NCBI RefSeq assembly: GCF_016427605.1
Contig: NZ_JAELXQ010000015.1
Coordinates: forward strand, 35,085 to 99,084
Length of the DNA stretch: 64,000 nt
DNA from: Ochrobactrum sp. Q0168
Lineage (GTDB): Bacteria; Pseudomonadota; Alphaproteobacteria; Rhizobiales; Rhizobiaceae
Reading direction: 5' to 3'
Below, piece after piece: positions 8,890-16,552 of the stretch (positions are counted from its first letter, which is position 1; every line of letters begins with the position of its first letter). Position numbers and translations under genes: made by a program. Under the pieces are notes generated by a model that was not told the origin of the DNA, did not search any database, and saw nothing but the letters and a program-made list of their open reading frames with translations.

Positions 8890-9045
8890 GTGTGCTCCTC
8901 GTGTTTATTGCGGTATGCCGTTGGTACCGGCAAGAGGAGTGTGGAATGCCTCAATAAACGTCGTGTTAATGGCCGACGCAGCGCGGCGAATATTTTTGGC
9001 CAACCTCAAATCAGGTTGTATTCTGGATTTGGCAAAAATCAGGAA

Positions 9046-9190
9046 AAGTGCGCACTTCTCAAATCTCGAGAACTGCGCGCCGCGCGCTTTGTGCGTAAGT
9101 TTCTATATAAGAACTCTTACGCACCAAAAGCAGCGTGCATTTGCGAACTTCTTTTAGGGTTTTTCGAGAAGTGCGCAAGAAGTCTTACGC
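9046..9190. repeat. Cluster of inverted repeats and half-sites in a gene-free stretch
   Basis: The 398 bases between 8889 and 9288 hold no convincing gene. Inside are a 12-bp perfect palindrome AAGTGCGCACTT (9046-9057), a 9-bp inverted repeat GTGCGTAAG/CTTACGCAC (9091-9099 and 9116-9124, 16 bases apart), a 12-bp inverted pair TGCGCACTTCTC/GAGAAGTGCGCA (9049-9060 and 9166-9177), a variant GAGAACTGCGCG (9068-9079) and a last CTTACGCG near 9184. This is structured like a multi-site operator or an iteron origin. Confidence 0.7.
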
Positions 9191-9287
9191 GTTACCTCTG
9201 GTTGTATTTTGATTGTGACAGGCGGTTGTAGTGATGGAAAAAAAGAGAGGAAGGCGGACATCCTTCCTCTCATATGAAGCCAGAAAA

Positions 9288-9761
9288 CTATGCCTTATTG
9301 ATTTGGCTTATGGCCAAGTTCGTGAGCTTGTTATTTGTGGCTTTTTCCTGATCCAAAATCTGGGTAAGTAAGGTGTGCGCTTCCGTATGTCCGAGCTCCT
9401 TTGCCCATTCGCGCAGCGAACCGTATCTGGAAATTTCATAATGCTCAACCGCCTGGCAAGCTGCGAGCAAGCCTGCGTCAAGAGCTGTTCCGCTTGCCTC
9501 TTCAATCAAGCCGTCGGCTTCCTTAATCAGCCCTTCGATCGCGTCGCATTTCTCAGCGGTAGGCTTCAGCTTGAGAGACTTGAACACATCATTCAGGATC
9601 GTGATCTGCCCCTTGGTTTCTTCAAGATGTTCCTCAGCGGCTTGCTTAAGTTTGGCGCTTTTGGCCGCCTTGGCGACTTTCGGAAGAGCCTTGGTAATGG
9701 CGTTTTCTGCGTAATAAATGTCCTGCAAGGTATGCTCGAAAATATCAGACAGAGTTTTCAT
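9288..9761 (-). CDS. DUF892 (YciE/YciF-like) ferritin-like stress protein
   Basis: 157 residues from ATG 9761, which has AGGAGG at ideal spacing. MKTLSDIFEHTLQDIYYAEN is the classic start of the DUF892 family, and the metal-binding pattern is visible: E and H in EEHLEETKGQI, E in CQAVEHYEISRYGSL, and HTLLTQILDQEKATNNKL at the end. The fold is a four-helix ferritin-like bundle linked to stress responses in enterobacteria. Probably a lysogeny cargo gene in this phage; it has no tie to phage replication by sequence. Confidence 0.9.
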   Translation of the reverse strand: MKTLSDIFEHTLQDIYYAENAITKALPKVAKAAKSAKLKQAAEEHLEETKGQITILNDVFKSLKLKPTAEKCDAIEGLIKEADGLIEEASGTALDAGLLAACQAVEHYEISRYGSLREWAKELGHTEAHTLLTQILDQEKATNNKLTNLAISQINKA

Positions 9762-9935
9762 GATCGTCCTCCTGGTTTGGAAAAGCGAAACGAAACATTT
9801 GCTGATAGGTTCCTTATTATTAGCCCGCAACCTGAGCCAAGTCCTGCTGTACTAGTTGACCAGACCTATTGAACGAGGCGATAGCAGTCTCTGTTTCTTT
9901 GCGGGTTTCCGCCTTTCTCCCAATAAGGGCCGTTT

Positions 9936-10142
9936 ATGATTGTTGCCTATGTTTCATCTGCTGTCGTTGGCGCAGGCGTTTATCTCCTATTGAGGCGCAG
10001 AACGCGCAAAGCGCGTATCACCATCTCAGCTACCGTATTCCTGGTCCTCTCAGCAATTTTCAGCGTTTGGTTTATTAATACAGGGGGAACTTACGGCATC
10101 ATGGGCACGAACGGCATCACACCGGATTGGTCACAACAATAA
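9936..10142 (+). CDS. Small membrane protein, 68 aa
   Basis: Two predicted membrane segments (IVAYVSSAVVGAGVYLLL and ITISATVFLVLSAIFSVWFI) separated by a basic loop LRRRTRKAR; the short glycine-rich tail ends GITPDWSQQ. AAGGGC lies a few bases before the ATG. Oriented opposite to the flanking phage genes and followed directly by a terminator, so it is probably a single-gene cargo unit. No family recognised. Confidence 0.6.
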   Translation: MIVAYVSSAVVGAGVYLLLRRRTRKARITISATVFLVLSAIFSVWFINTGGTYGIMGTNGITPDWSQQ

Positions 10143-10172
10143 AAAAAGCGGAGCCGAAGCCCCGCTTTCATA
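10143..10172. terminator. Bidirectional terminator
   Basis: AAAGCGG-agccgaagc-CCGCTTT hairpin with A and T tracts on either side, placed between the convergent small membrane gene and lipocalin gene. Confidence 0.7.
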
Positions 10173-10182
10173 TTCCTAGATA

Positions 10183-10719
10183 CTAGCGCTTTTGCTCAAC
10201 CCACAGAATGGAATCTGGGTCAACCCCAAGCTGCCGTGCAACGCTGATTGCCTTGCCCTTAATTTCCTTAGTCAATGTGGGCTGACGGGACAGTACCCAG
10301 AAATACTTTTCTGGTTTGTCTCCTGCCACGATTGACCATTGGTACTTTCGATCGAGGGCAACGACGTTATAGCCACCATAAAACGGCCCGAAGAAAGAAA
10401 CCTTCAAGGCACCCACATCTGAAGCATCTGCGAAATTCGCCTTCCCTGTAGCGCTCCGGAAGGCACCCTTTTTCGGGTCATAGCCCGCATTCAGCACCTT
10501 AATGGTCCCGTCGGTGTTCATCGAATATTGAGCGGTTGTATGCGTCATGCCGCGCTCAAACCGATTTTCGATGCGACCAATTTCGTACCATTTACCAAGA
10601 TAGCGTGCAGCATCAAAGCCACTTACGGCTTGGACCTGCGACGGGCGACCGTTCGTTTGGCAGGCCGCTAGCACCGCCAACAAAGTGAAGGCCAAGAGTG
10701 AGAGAAATCTCTTTTTCAT
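10183..10719 (-). CDS. blc: Outer-membrane lipocalin lipoprotein (Blc-like)
   Basis: 178 residues from ATG 10719 (a GTG nine bases upstream is the alternative). It has a lipoprotein signal peptide (KKRFLSLLAFTLLAVLAAC, lipobox LAAC). Lipocalin motifs are all present: YLGKWYEIGRIENRFERG, the central strands VVALDRKYQWSIVAGD and KYFWVLSRQP, and a C-terminal helix. Blc proteins bind lysophospholipids or fatty acids at the outer membrane and appear under envelope stress. Its presence inside a prophage, between replication and regulatory genes and with its own terminator, marks it as a moron that may alter the lysogen surface. The family call is firm; the effect on the host is inference. Confidence 0.92.
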   Translation of the reverse strand: MKKRFLSLLAFTLLAVLAACQTNGRPSQVQAVSGFDAARYLGKWYEIGRIENRFERGMTHTTAQYSMNTDGTIKVLNAGYDPKKGAFRSATGKANFADASDVGALKVSFFGPFYGGYNVVALDRKYQWSIVAGDKPEKYFWVLSRQPTLTKEIKGKAISVARQLGVDPDSILWVEQKR

Positions 10720-10803
10720 TAATACCACCAGTTACGATATCCTCGAGATAAAGCTGAACCCAACATTTGGTTCCCTTCCACCGTGCTGCCGACTTCTTCA
10801 ATC

Positions 10804-12993
10804 CTATACCGCCCTCACAAACGTCGTAGTCTTTCGCTGTATCGGATCGCGATCTTCGACCTTCGCCAAGAATCCTTCCTTGAACAGTGCCTTGGTAATG
10901 AGGCTGGTCCGCTTCTTCTGCACCTCGTCGTCGACATCCAGCCCCAGCGCATAAGCAACGGCGTGCCCCACCCAGTCCTTGGCCTGCGGTGCTTGCTTGT
11001 ACATGCCACCATTTACAGCACCGCGGATTGCATCTTTCTGCTCGTCGGTCAGACCTTCGGCGACTTCCTCGCTGGACGGCCAATGCCATTCAGTCACGAC
11101 GGGCGCGTGGTCCTGCGGCTGTGTCAGCCCACGCCCATTGCCCAGTGCCACACTTTCGATATGGCGCCAGTCCAACCGATGCGACAGCGGCGTAAGGTTC
11201 GACTTGCCATATGTGATCGAGAAGTAGCCGAACCGATCCATACCGGGAATGCCTGCCTCATTGGCCTGCGCTTCCGACATCCGGTTAAGCACACGCACCG
11301 AACGAGCGGCACCGATCAGGGCCACAGCACCGCGAGCATCTTCGACGGTGGCCTCGCGGTCACTGACCTTGCGCAGGTGGTGCACGATGTCGATGGAGCA
11401 GTTCGTGTAATCCGCGATCTGCGCCCAGAGCTTCGCGACCTTGTCGATTGCGCCGTTGTCGTTCTCGTTGACCTGGTGCGTCGACACGAACGGATCGACG
11501 ATCATCACATCAATGCCATTGGCAAGGATGGTTTCCGCAACCGCCTCGACGATCGGCTCCTGGATTTTGACGCCTTTCTTGTCGTCGATTGCCACAACAA
11601 GCTCTTGCTCGCGACCGCTGTCGAGGAACAGATGACCGTCGATATCCTCGGGCTTGAGATTGAAGTGAATGCACGCCGCCATGATGCGTCGCTCCAGCTC
11701 GTCGCGGGGATCTTCGACATTGAACAGCCAGACCTTAAGTCGACGCGGAGGCTTAACGCCGTTCAGCGCCTTGCCTGACGCCATGGCCAGCGCTTCCACG
11801 ATGCTGTTTGCGGTTTTGCCAAGGCCGCCCGGTGCAACCGTAACAGAGACGTACTTACGGATGAAATGCCGACCGAAAGCAAACTCACGGCGTGGCAGCG
11901 TTGACGGGTCTTTCCACTGGAATGGCGTAGCTGCGAGGATGGGTTGGTCGGTGGGGGCTTCTTCGACAGGTGGCAACTTCTCAGGATCAATCTGGACAGT
12001 CGTCACTAGTTCTTCCTGGTTGGTGTCACCGCTCTCCACCTTCGCCCGCGCGTTGTCCAGCATGCGCGTGATGTCCACGAGCTTGGTATTGTCGTTGACG
12101 GCTTCCGGCGCCTGACGCGGATGCATCTTGCCAGCCTTCAGCCCATTGTCGATCGTTTTGCAGCAACGCGGGAAGTCCCTGCCCCAGCCGCGCGCTACGT
12201 CCTGTAGCAGGGCCCGTGCTTCGGATTCCGCCAGTGCACCAGCACCGACGAACGTGCCCAGCCGAAACGCCGCGTCGTTCAGACGATTGTTGCGGTTACC
12301 CATCGGTTCCATGGCGAGGTCGTCGAGCTCGGACTGTACCGCGCGCTCCACGTATCGGTCGTTAATCGTGCCGGATACCGACGGTGCTTGATACATCGTC
12401 GTGCTGTCGTATGACCGTGGCAGGACAAGCTCCAGCAGCCATTCCGGCGCGTCTACCGGTTCCATATCGACCAGCCAGCGGTAAGGCTGGCCAACAGCCG
12501 GTACACTGCCAGCCGCAATGACATAGCCGCCGTCGCCGCGAACATCGATGCCCGCGCCAAGTGCGCCGCGGTTACGAACGCCTGCCTTGTGTTTGAAGAA
12601 ATAATGTCGGCCGCCGCTCGTTGTTTCGGCCGTAAGCGTGGCTGGCAACGCACCGTGCTCGACTTCCAAAGCCGCGAGCGTATTCGGCCCGCCATGCTTC
12701 GGGTCGATGTCCAGCACCCACGCGCCGATAGGCGCTCCGGTCGGCACACCGATCATTGCACCGGGATTGCGGCGCCAGAGTTCACGCACGATGCGCTCAT
12801 TCAGCGTTGCACCACGGAACCCATTTGAGGTCAGCGGAGTTTTGGTGGCGAGAATTTCGATAAGGCCGTCTTCGTCGACGAACTCCTCGTCAGCGGCACG
12901 GCATGGGAAGACAGGCCAACTGCGCGCCGTGTAGGACAGCGCGACGTCAAGCATGGGGTCTTCACCCGAAAACACCTGGATGTTATTTTGCAT
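10804..12993 (-). CDS. Primase-polymerase / RepA-like helicase fusion
   Basis: 729 residues from ATG 12993 (AAGGAAG upstream; the open frame upstream of it has no conserved content). The N-terminal 200 residues are a bifunctional primase-polymerase (prim-pol) domain: YTARSWPVFPC, a GVPTG strand, the catalytic WVLDIDPKHGG (about 94-102), TSGGRHYFF, and DVRGDGGYVIAAGS. After a linker with AVNDNTK comes a RecA-fold helicase like RepA: Walker A APGGLGKT, NVEDPRDEL, then IDVMIVDPFVSTH, and VHHLRK. One protein would prime and unwind at the phage origin. It is the main replication initiator in the window. Confidence 0.92.
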   Translation of the reverse strand: MQNNIQVFSGEDPMLDVALSYTARSWPVFPCRAADEEFVDEDGLIEILATKTPLTSNGFRGATLNERIVRELWRRNPGAMIGVPTGAPIGAWVLDIDPKHGGPNTLAALEVEHGALPATLTAETTSGGRHYFFKHKAGVRNRGALGAGIDVRGDGGYVIAAGSVPAVGQPYRWLVDMEPVDAPEWLLELVLPRSYDSTTMYQAPSVSGTINDRYVERAVQSELDDLAMEPMGNRNNRLNDAAFRLGTFVGAGALAESEARALLQDVARGWGRDFPRCCKTIDNGLKAGKMHPRQAPEAVNDNTKLVDITRMLDNARAKVESGDTNQEELVTTVQIDPEKLPPVEEAPTDQPILAATPFQWKDPSTLPRREFAFGRHFIRKYVSVTVAPGGLGKTANSIVEALAMASGKALNGVKPPRRLKVWLFNVEDPRDELERRIMAACIHFNLKPEDIDGHLFLDSGREQELVVAIDDKKGVKIQEPIVEAVAETILANGIDVMIVDPFVSTHQVNENDNGAIDKVAKLWAQIADYTNCSIDIVHHLRKVSDREATVEDARGAVALIGAARSVRVLNRMSEAQANEAGIPGMDRFGYFSITYGKSNLTPLSHRLDWRHIESVALGNGRGLTQPQDHAPVVTEWHWPSSEEVAEGLTDEQKDAIRGAVNGGMYKQAPQAKDWVGHAVAYALGLDVDDEVQKKRTSLITKALFKEGFLAKVEDRDPIQRKTTTFVRAV

Positions 12994-13018
12994 CAATCTT
13001 CCTTTTTGGAGCCTAGAA

Positions 13019-13207
13019 ATGTCCAAAGGACGGTATGAAATGAAGAGAACGAGCAACGGCCAATGGTCGGTCGTCGATACCGAAACCGACCACGTGGCCA
13101 AGCTGCAAGATTCCTATTTAAGAGACCTCGATATCGATGAGGCCGAGGCGGCGGCGGCTCTAATGAACCGGATTCATGCCGCAGGTCTAAACGTCACGCC
13201 GCAGTGA
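13019..13207 (+). CDS. Small protein (62 aa), paralogue of the 13308-13517 product
   Basis: Starts at ATG 13019 with GGAG upstream, divergent from the primase gene 25 bases away. The sequence has GRYEMKRTSNGQWSVVD followed by a helical acidic tail (IDEAEAAAALMNRIHAAG). The next gene has GRYIGRRYKASNGINDTWSV followed by VD and a similar helix, so the two share a roughly 50-residue domain. I know no family for it. Together with the HNH gene downstream it forms a plus-strand cassette inside a minus-strand operon. Confidence 0.65.
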   Translation: MSKGRYEMKRTSNGQWSVVDTETDHVAKLQDSYLRDLDIDEAEAAAALMNRIHAAGLNVTPQ

Positions 13208-13307
13208 TTGTCGAGCATGGGGTCGGTTGCGACGGCAGCAACTTGCGATGTGTTAACCATGTCTGCAATCATAGATTTCAATCGATTCGAACCTTGAAAG
13301 GACTGGG

Positions 13308-13517
13308 ATGAGCAGATCAACATTAAAGGGTGGGCGGTACATCGGCCGACGATACAAAGCGTCAAACGGAATTAACGACACCTGGTCAGTGGTTGATCAG
13401 AAAGTTCAAAAGCCAGTCGAGATGGGCGTACGGCAGGCGGTAGGAATGAACTACCGCGATGCCAAGGAACTGAGCGATTTGCTTAACTCGCTAGAAGAGC
13501 GACGTCAGGCCTGCTGA
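13308..13517 (+). CDS. Small protein (69 aa), second copy of the GRY-SNG-WSVVD domain
   Basis: Same layout as the 13019-13207 product with a longer N-terminus and a C-terminal helix NYRDAKELSDLLNSLEERRQ. Shared positions are G-R-Y, R/K, S-N-G, W-S-V-V-D and the leucine-rich final helix. AAAGGA lies a few bases before the ATG. The two copies differ at most positions, so the duplication is old. Possible DNA- or protein-binding module; function unknown. Confidence 0.65.
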   Translation: MSRSTLKGGRYIGRRYKASNGINDTWSVVDQKVQKPVEMGVRQAVGMNYRDAKELSDLLNSLEERRQAC

Positions 13518-13581
13518 CGGTCTGGAACACTTCGCGATGATATTGTAGTGCTTAACCCTGGCTTTCAACGCGGGGGTAAGC

Positions 13582-14397
13582 ATGACTTGGGGCTTTGTCG
13601 TAGGCAGATATTATAACAGGCGGAAAGACATTCACGGTCAGTTTGCTGGCCAGCAACAGGGTGGCATCGTTACCCCGTCCAACCATAACGTTGTAATTAT
13701 CATCACCGGCAAGGCTGGCAGTCATTACGGCTATGAAGACCAACACCTGCCGGATGGACGTTTTGACTATTATGGTGAAGGTCAAGTCGGCGACATGGAA
13801 ATGGTCCGCGGCAATAAAGCAATTCGCGACCATGCTATGTTGGGCAAGGATCTACTCCTTTTTGAAAGCCTCGGGAAAGGCAAAGATCTGATCTTCCGGG
13901 GCAGCTTTATCTGCGAGAGTTGGCGATGGGGACAGTCGCCCGATCGCAACAATGATATGCGCAAAGCCATAATCTTCGAACTCAGAAACCTCGAGAATAT
14001 TATAGAAGCCGTCGATGATGAGCAACCCGACCCCACCCTTGACTTGGCTGCCATGCGGCGCCTTGCAAAAGAGGCCGCCGGCAGCCGCGAGGGCAAGACA
14101 TCAAGCCGAACCATCTATGAGAGAAGCCGACACGTTCGGGATTACGTGCTAGCTCGTGCCTACGGTCATTGTGAGGGCTGCGGGTGCTCCGCGCCCTTTC
14201 TGCGCGTCAACGGGCAACCTTACCTGGAACCTCATCATATCCGTCGAGTGAGCGACGGCGGCCCTGATGACCCCAGCTATGTGATTGCGCTTTGCCCAAC
14301 CTGCCATCGCAAAGTTCATCATGGCCAGGGTGGCGCCACATACAACGATACGTTACTCAAGAAGATGCCATCTATCGAGCCGCCGGCGACTGGCTAA
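13582..14397 (+). CDS. Modified-DNA-reader-like domain plus HNH endonuclease (type IV restriction-like)
   Basis: 271 residues; GGGGGTAAGC precedes the ATG. The first 115 residues (VGRYYNRRKDIHGQFAGQQQ; GKAGSHYGYEDQHLPDGRFD; YYGEGQVGDMEMVRGNKAIR) look like the SRA-type base-reader domain found before HNH domains in McrA-like type IV enzymes. The C-terminus is a full HNH: CEGCGCSAPF, YLEPHHIRRVSDGG, and ALCPTCHRKVHHG, with both zinc pairs and the HH. Such proteins cut DNA with modified bases, so this may exclude competing phages. Assigning SRA is by resemblance only. It lies on the plus strand against the flow of the surrounding operon. Confidence 0.78.
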   Translation: MTWGFVVGRYYNRRKDIHGQFAGQQQGGIVTPSNHNVVIIITGKAGSHYGYEDQHLPDGRFDYYGEGQVGDMEMVRGNKAIRDHAMLGKDLLLFESLGKGKDLIFRGSFICESWRWGQSPDRNNDMRKAIIFELRNLENIIEAVDDEQPDPTLDLAAMRRLAKEAAGSREGKTSSRTIYERSRHVRDYVLARAYGHCEGCGCSAPFLRVNGQPYLEPHHIRRVSDGGPDDPSYVIALCPTCHRKVHHGQGGATYNDTLLKKMPSIEPPATG

Positions 14398-14407
14398 AGC
14401 GGCGTTG

Positions 14408-14725
14408 TCAAAACGGCGCCTCCTTCAACGCTTCCCGCATCCCTCGCCCGCAACCTTCCCATGCGGCGCGTACCAACATGCGCGCCTCTAGCTCGTCCAT
14501 GTCCTTAAGATCGGTCTTTTGGATGGATCGCAAGTATTCCCCAACCGCCTCCACGCCAGCATCAAGGGCGCGCAGCTCGTAAGGGTCCAACCGACGGCGA
14601 TGCCGAATATGCTCGGCGATGTCGGCGCATTCCTTGCACAGCCAGCGGATCGGCTCGCGGTCTGCTTGCACACCAAGGCCTACGGCGTGTCTCTGGCAAA
14701 CCCAGCACTGTTCGGGATGACTCAT
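14408..14725 (-). CDS. Cysteine-motif phage protein, 105 aa (possibly DUF6511)
   Basis: The N-terminus has two CxxC pairs in a zinc-ribbon arrangement, CWVCQRHAVGLG and WLCKECADI. The rest is helical (LDPYELRALDAGVEAVGEYL). The layout resembles proteins annotated as DUF6511 in alphaproteobacterial phages; that label is from memory and tentative. It overlaps the preceding methyltransferase end by four bases (ATGA), so the two are translated together. Confidence 0.6.
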   Translation of the reverse strand: MSHPEQCWVCQRHAVGLGVQADREPIRWLCKECADIAEHIRHRRRLDPYELRALDAGVEAVGEYLRSIQKTDLKDMDELEARMLVRAAWEGCGRGMREALKEAPF

Positions 14726-15537
14726 GCGGCATCTCCGAAAAGGCTGGCCTGCACAGGCGGCTGGTTGTCATTCGCCGGTTGCGCTTTCGCGGCAACGGGG
14801 CGCGCTTCTGTAAAGTCAATGCAAACGATCTCGCACATTGGAGAGACGCCTTTCCATTGATCGATGAAATAGGCGGTATCGACACCGCAGCCTGTATCGA
14901 AAAGCAGGCCAGTCTGCTCCTGAAACTTAACGGCCTTGCCACTGGTTTGTCGCTCATAGCTCTGCCGTCCGGAATAATTGAATCCAGCCGACATTTGCGG
15001 AACGATGAACGTGCCGTAGTCTGCCAAATGGGACGCAATATCAATTACGTGAAACTCGAAGTCCTTACCGCTGTATCGCGGGGAATTTTTGCTCCGCTTG
15101 ATATTTCCGAACGGAGGATTGCTAATCGCACTGTCGAAGTGCCCCAGCCCCATATCCAGAACGTCAAACACGTCAGCATGAATCCATTCTGCTTCTGGCA
15201 GCAGTTTCTTCCCCACCTCCAGATAATCGGCGTTACGCTCAACGCAGGTGATTTGTGGCCTGCTGTCGTCGAAACGGCTGCGCTGCCAGATGGCGTAAGA
15301 CAGCATTCCAATGCCGGCACAGAGGTCGATAATGCGGCCGCCACCGGCATCTATCGCAAAATCAAACGCCATGTCGAATGGCGTGAAGAATGCGCCCGCG
15401 GCGCCATTCACGTGGTTCGCGCCTTCGTTCCAGTTCCTGTAGACAAATTCTTTATCGTCTTCCGACAGCCGTTCTTGCTGCAGTATGGCGACTGCTTGAG
15501 AGTGGGCCTGAGCCTGTGCCCGTGTGAGCTTAGCCAT
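14722..15537 (-). CDS. N6-adenine DNA methyltransferase
   Basis: 271 residues. SAM-binding motif I is IDLCAGIGMLSYAI (about 70-83) and the catalytic motif IV is SNPPFGN (139-145), the N-PP-F form used by adenine N6 methylases. AFFTPFDMA before motif I is the N6_Mtase TPxE-like segment. After the catalytic core a linker carries AQPANDNQPP, the phage ANDN motif. No target-recognition domain or restriction subunit is visible, so this is a solitary enzyme, likely protecting phage DNA. The start at 15537 overlaps the stop of the MT-A70 gene by one base. Confidence 0.9.
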   Translation of the reverse strand: MAKLTRAQAQAHSQAVAILQQERLSEDDKEFVYRNWNEGANHVNGAAGAFFTPFDMAFDFAIDAGGGRIIDLCAGIGMLSYAIWQRSRFDDSRPQITCVERNADYLEVGKKLLPEAEWIHADVFDVLDMGLGHFDSAISNPPFGNIKRSKNSPRYSGKDFEFHVIDIASHLADYGTFIVPQMSAGFNYSGRQSYERQTSGKAVKFQEQTGLLFDTGCGVDTAYFIDQWKGVSPMCEIVCIDFTEARPVAAKAQPANDNQPPVQASLFGDAA

Positions 15538-16106
15538 TACGCCACCCTCCCCAGCAAATCTTGGTTATCATTCGCCGCAGCATACTTGCCTGCCTCATTG
15601 CCCCACGATGACCATCCCGGCCACGCTTGGCGTGCGAACAGCTCAAGGTACGGCCCGTCGACAAGCCGCTCGATCCGATCGTACTGCTCATCAGGCTTGC
15701 GGCTATGCTCACGGCGGGACGCTTTGATCAGCGAGCGCACACCTTTGCTAAGGCGACGCGGCTTGCCTCGCTTGAACAGATGGCAGATTTCAACTTCCTG
15801 TCGGGTCCAATAGCCCATACCCATGCGGCCCTTGTCCCAGACAAAAGCTATACTGACAGGACGGAACCCCCACGATGCGGCCACATCGAAGGCTTCACGC
15901 TGTAGGTGTGAAACGGTCCACATGAATAGCAAACTGTCGCGGGCGCATACCTGCTCAACAGGTAGCGCCTTGATATCATCCAACATCACGCTATAAGGCT
16001 GGCGACCTCTAGTCGGGGCGATGTTCTTCTTGTTGTAGGTTCTAAATGCCCATGGCGGGTCCGCAAGGACGCAGCCGAAAGGCCCGCTAGGTAGCGGTTC
16101 ATTCAT
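15537..16106 (-). CDS. MT-A70 family adenine methyltransferase
   Basis: 189 residues from ATG 16106, at good distance from GAGGAG; the ATG two codons earlier touches the ribosome site. The catalytic DPPW is at residues 16-19. Other MT-A70 features are LLFMWTVSHL, GFRPVSIAFVWDK, HLFKRGKPRR, and the last core helix DGPYLELFARQAWPGW. The tail has AANDNQD. These enzymes methylate adenine in DNA or RNA; in phages they are thought to give protection from restriction. It is the first of two unrelated methylase genes in a row. Confidence 0.92.
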   Translation of the reverse strand: MNEPLPSGPFGCVLADPPWAFRTYNKKNIAPTRGRQPYSVMLDDIKALPVEQVCARDSLLFMWTVSHLQREAFDVAASWGFRPVSIAFVWDKGRMGMGYWTRQEVEICHLFKRGKPRRLSKGVRSLIKASRREHSRKPDEQYDRIERLVDGPYLELFARQAWPGWSSWGNEAGKYAAANDNQDLLGRVA

Positions 16107-16214
16107 CCTCATCTCCTCGTATTTCGTGGTGGTAACCCGCCAGTTGGTGGCTGGCGGGGTGGTGTGATAAGGGAATTGGTGGGGTTGATTCTGTATATTG
16201 ATAGGGGGAGTGGC

Positions 16215-16541
16215 GTGATCGAAGTTTTTAGCGCTTTGTTGGAACTTAAGAACTTGAGCAAGTTCGCGGCCATACTTGCATGTTTAGGATGGTCGATCTC
16301 ATGCTATTATTGGATTCTGTCAGCGCAAGTTAAAGCTGAATCTAGTTTGCCGCCCCCAGATGAGAACCAAAAGACAGGCACAGTTATGACGAAGGGTGGC
16401 TTCTATGTCGACGGTGTGCCTCAGATGACAACTGGCGATATTAAGCTCTTCTTAAATGAAGCAGGACGATTGAATAAGATCGCAGCAATTATCAGCAGTG
16501 TATCTGCGGTACTGACCGCCTTGTCCGTGTTCTTAAGCTAG
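16215..16541 (+). CDS. Membrane protein of unknown function, 108 aa
   Basis: GTG start at 16215 chosen for the GGGGGAG upstream; another GTG at 16164 would add 17 residues. Two membrane segments: FAAILACLGWSISCYYWIL near the N-terminus and IAAIISSVSAVLTALSVFLS at the very end, with a polar middle of about 45 residues (PPPDENQKTGTVMTKGGFYV). A/T-rich compared with its neighbours and on the opposite strand, so probably acquired separately. Topology would suit a superinfection-exclusion protein, but this is only a thought from shape and place. Confidence 0.55.
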   Translation: MIEVFSALLELKNLSKFAAILACLGWSISCYYWILSAQVKAESSLPPPDENQKTGTVMTKGGFYVDGVPQMTTGDIKLFLNEAGRLNKIAAIISSVSAVLTALSVFLS

Positions 16542-16552
16542 ACGGAATCTGT

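Noticed and set aside
9049..9177. Possible CRISPR array from the repeated GAGAAGTGCGCA elements
   Set aside because: Repeats are short, inverted and irregularly spaced; no regular spacers and no cas genes. The Cas4-like protein belongs to phage recombination.
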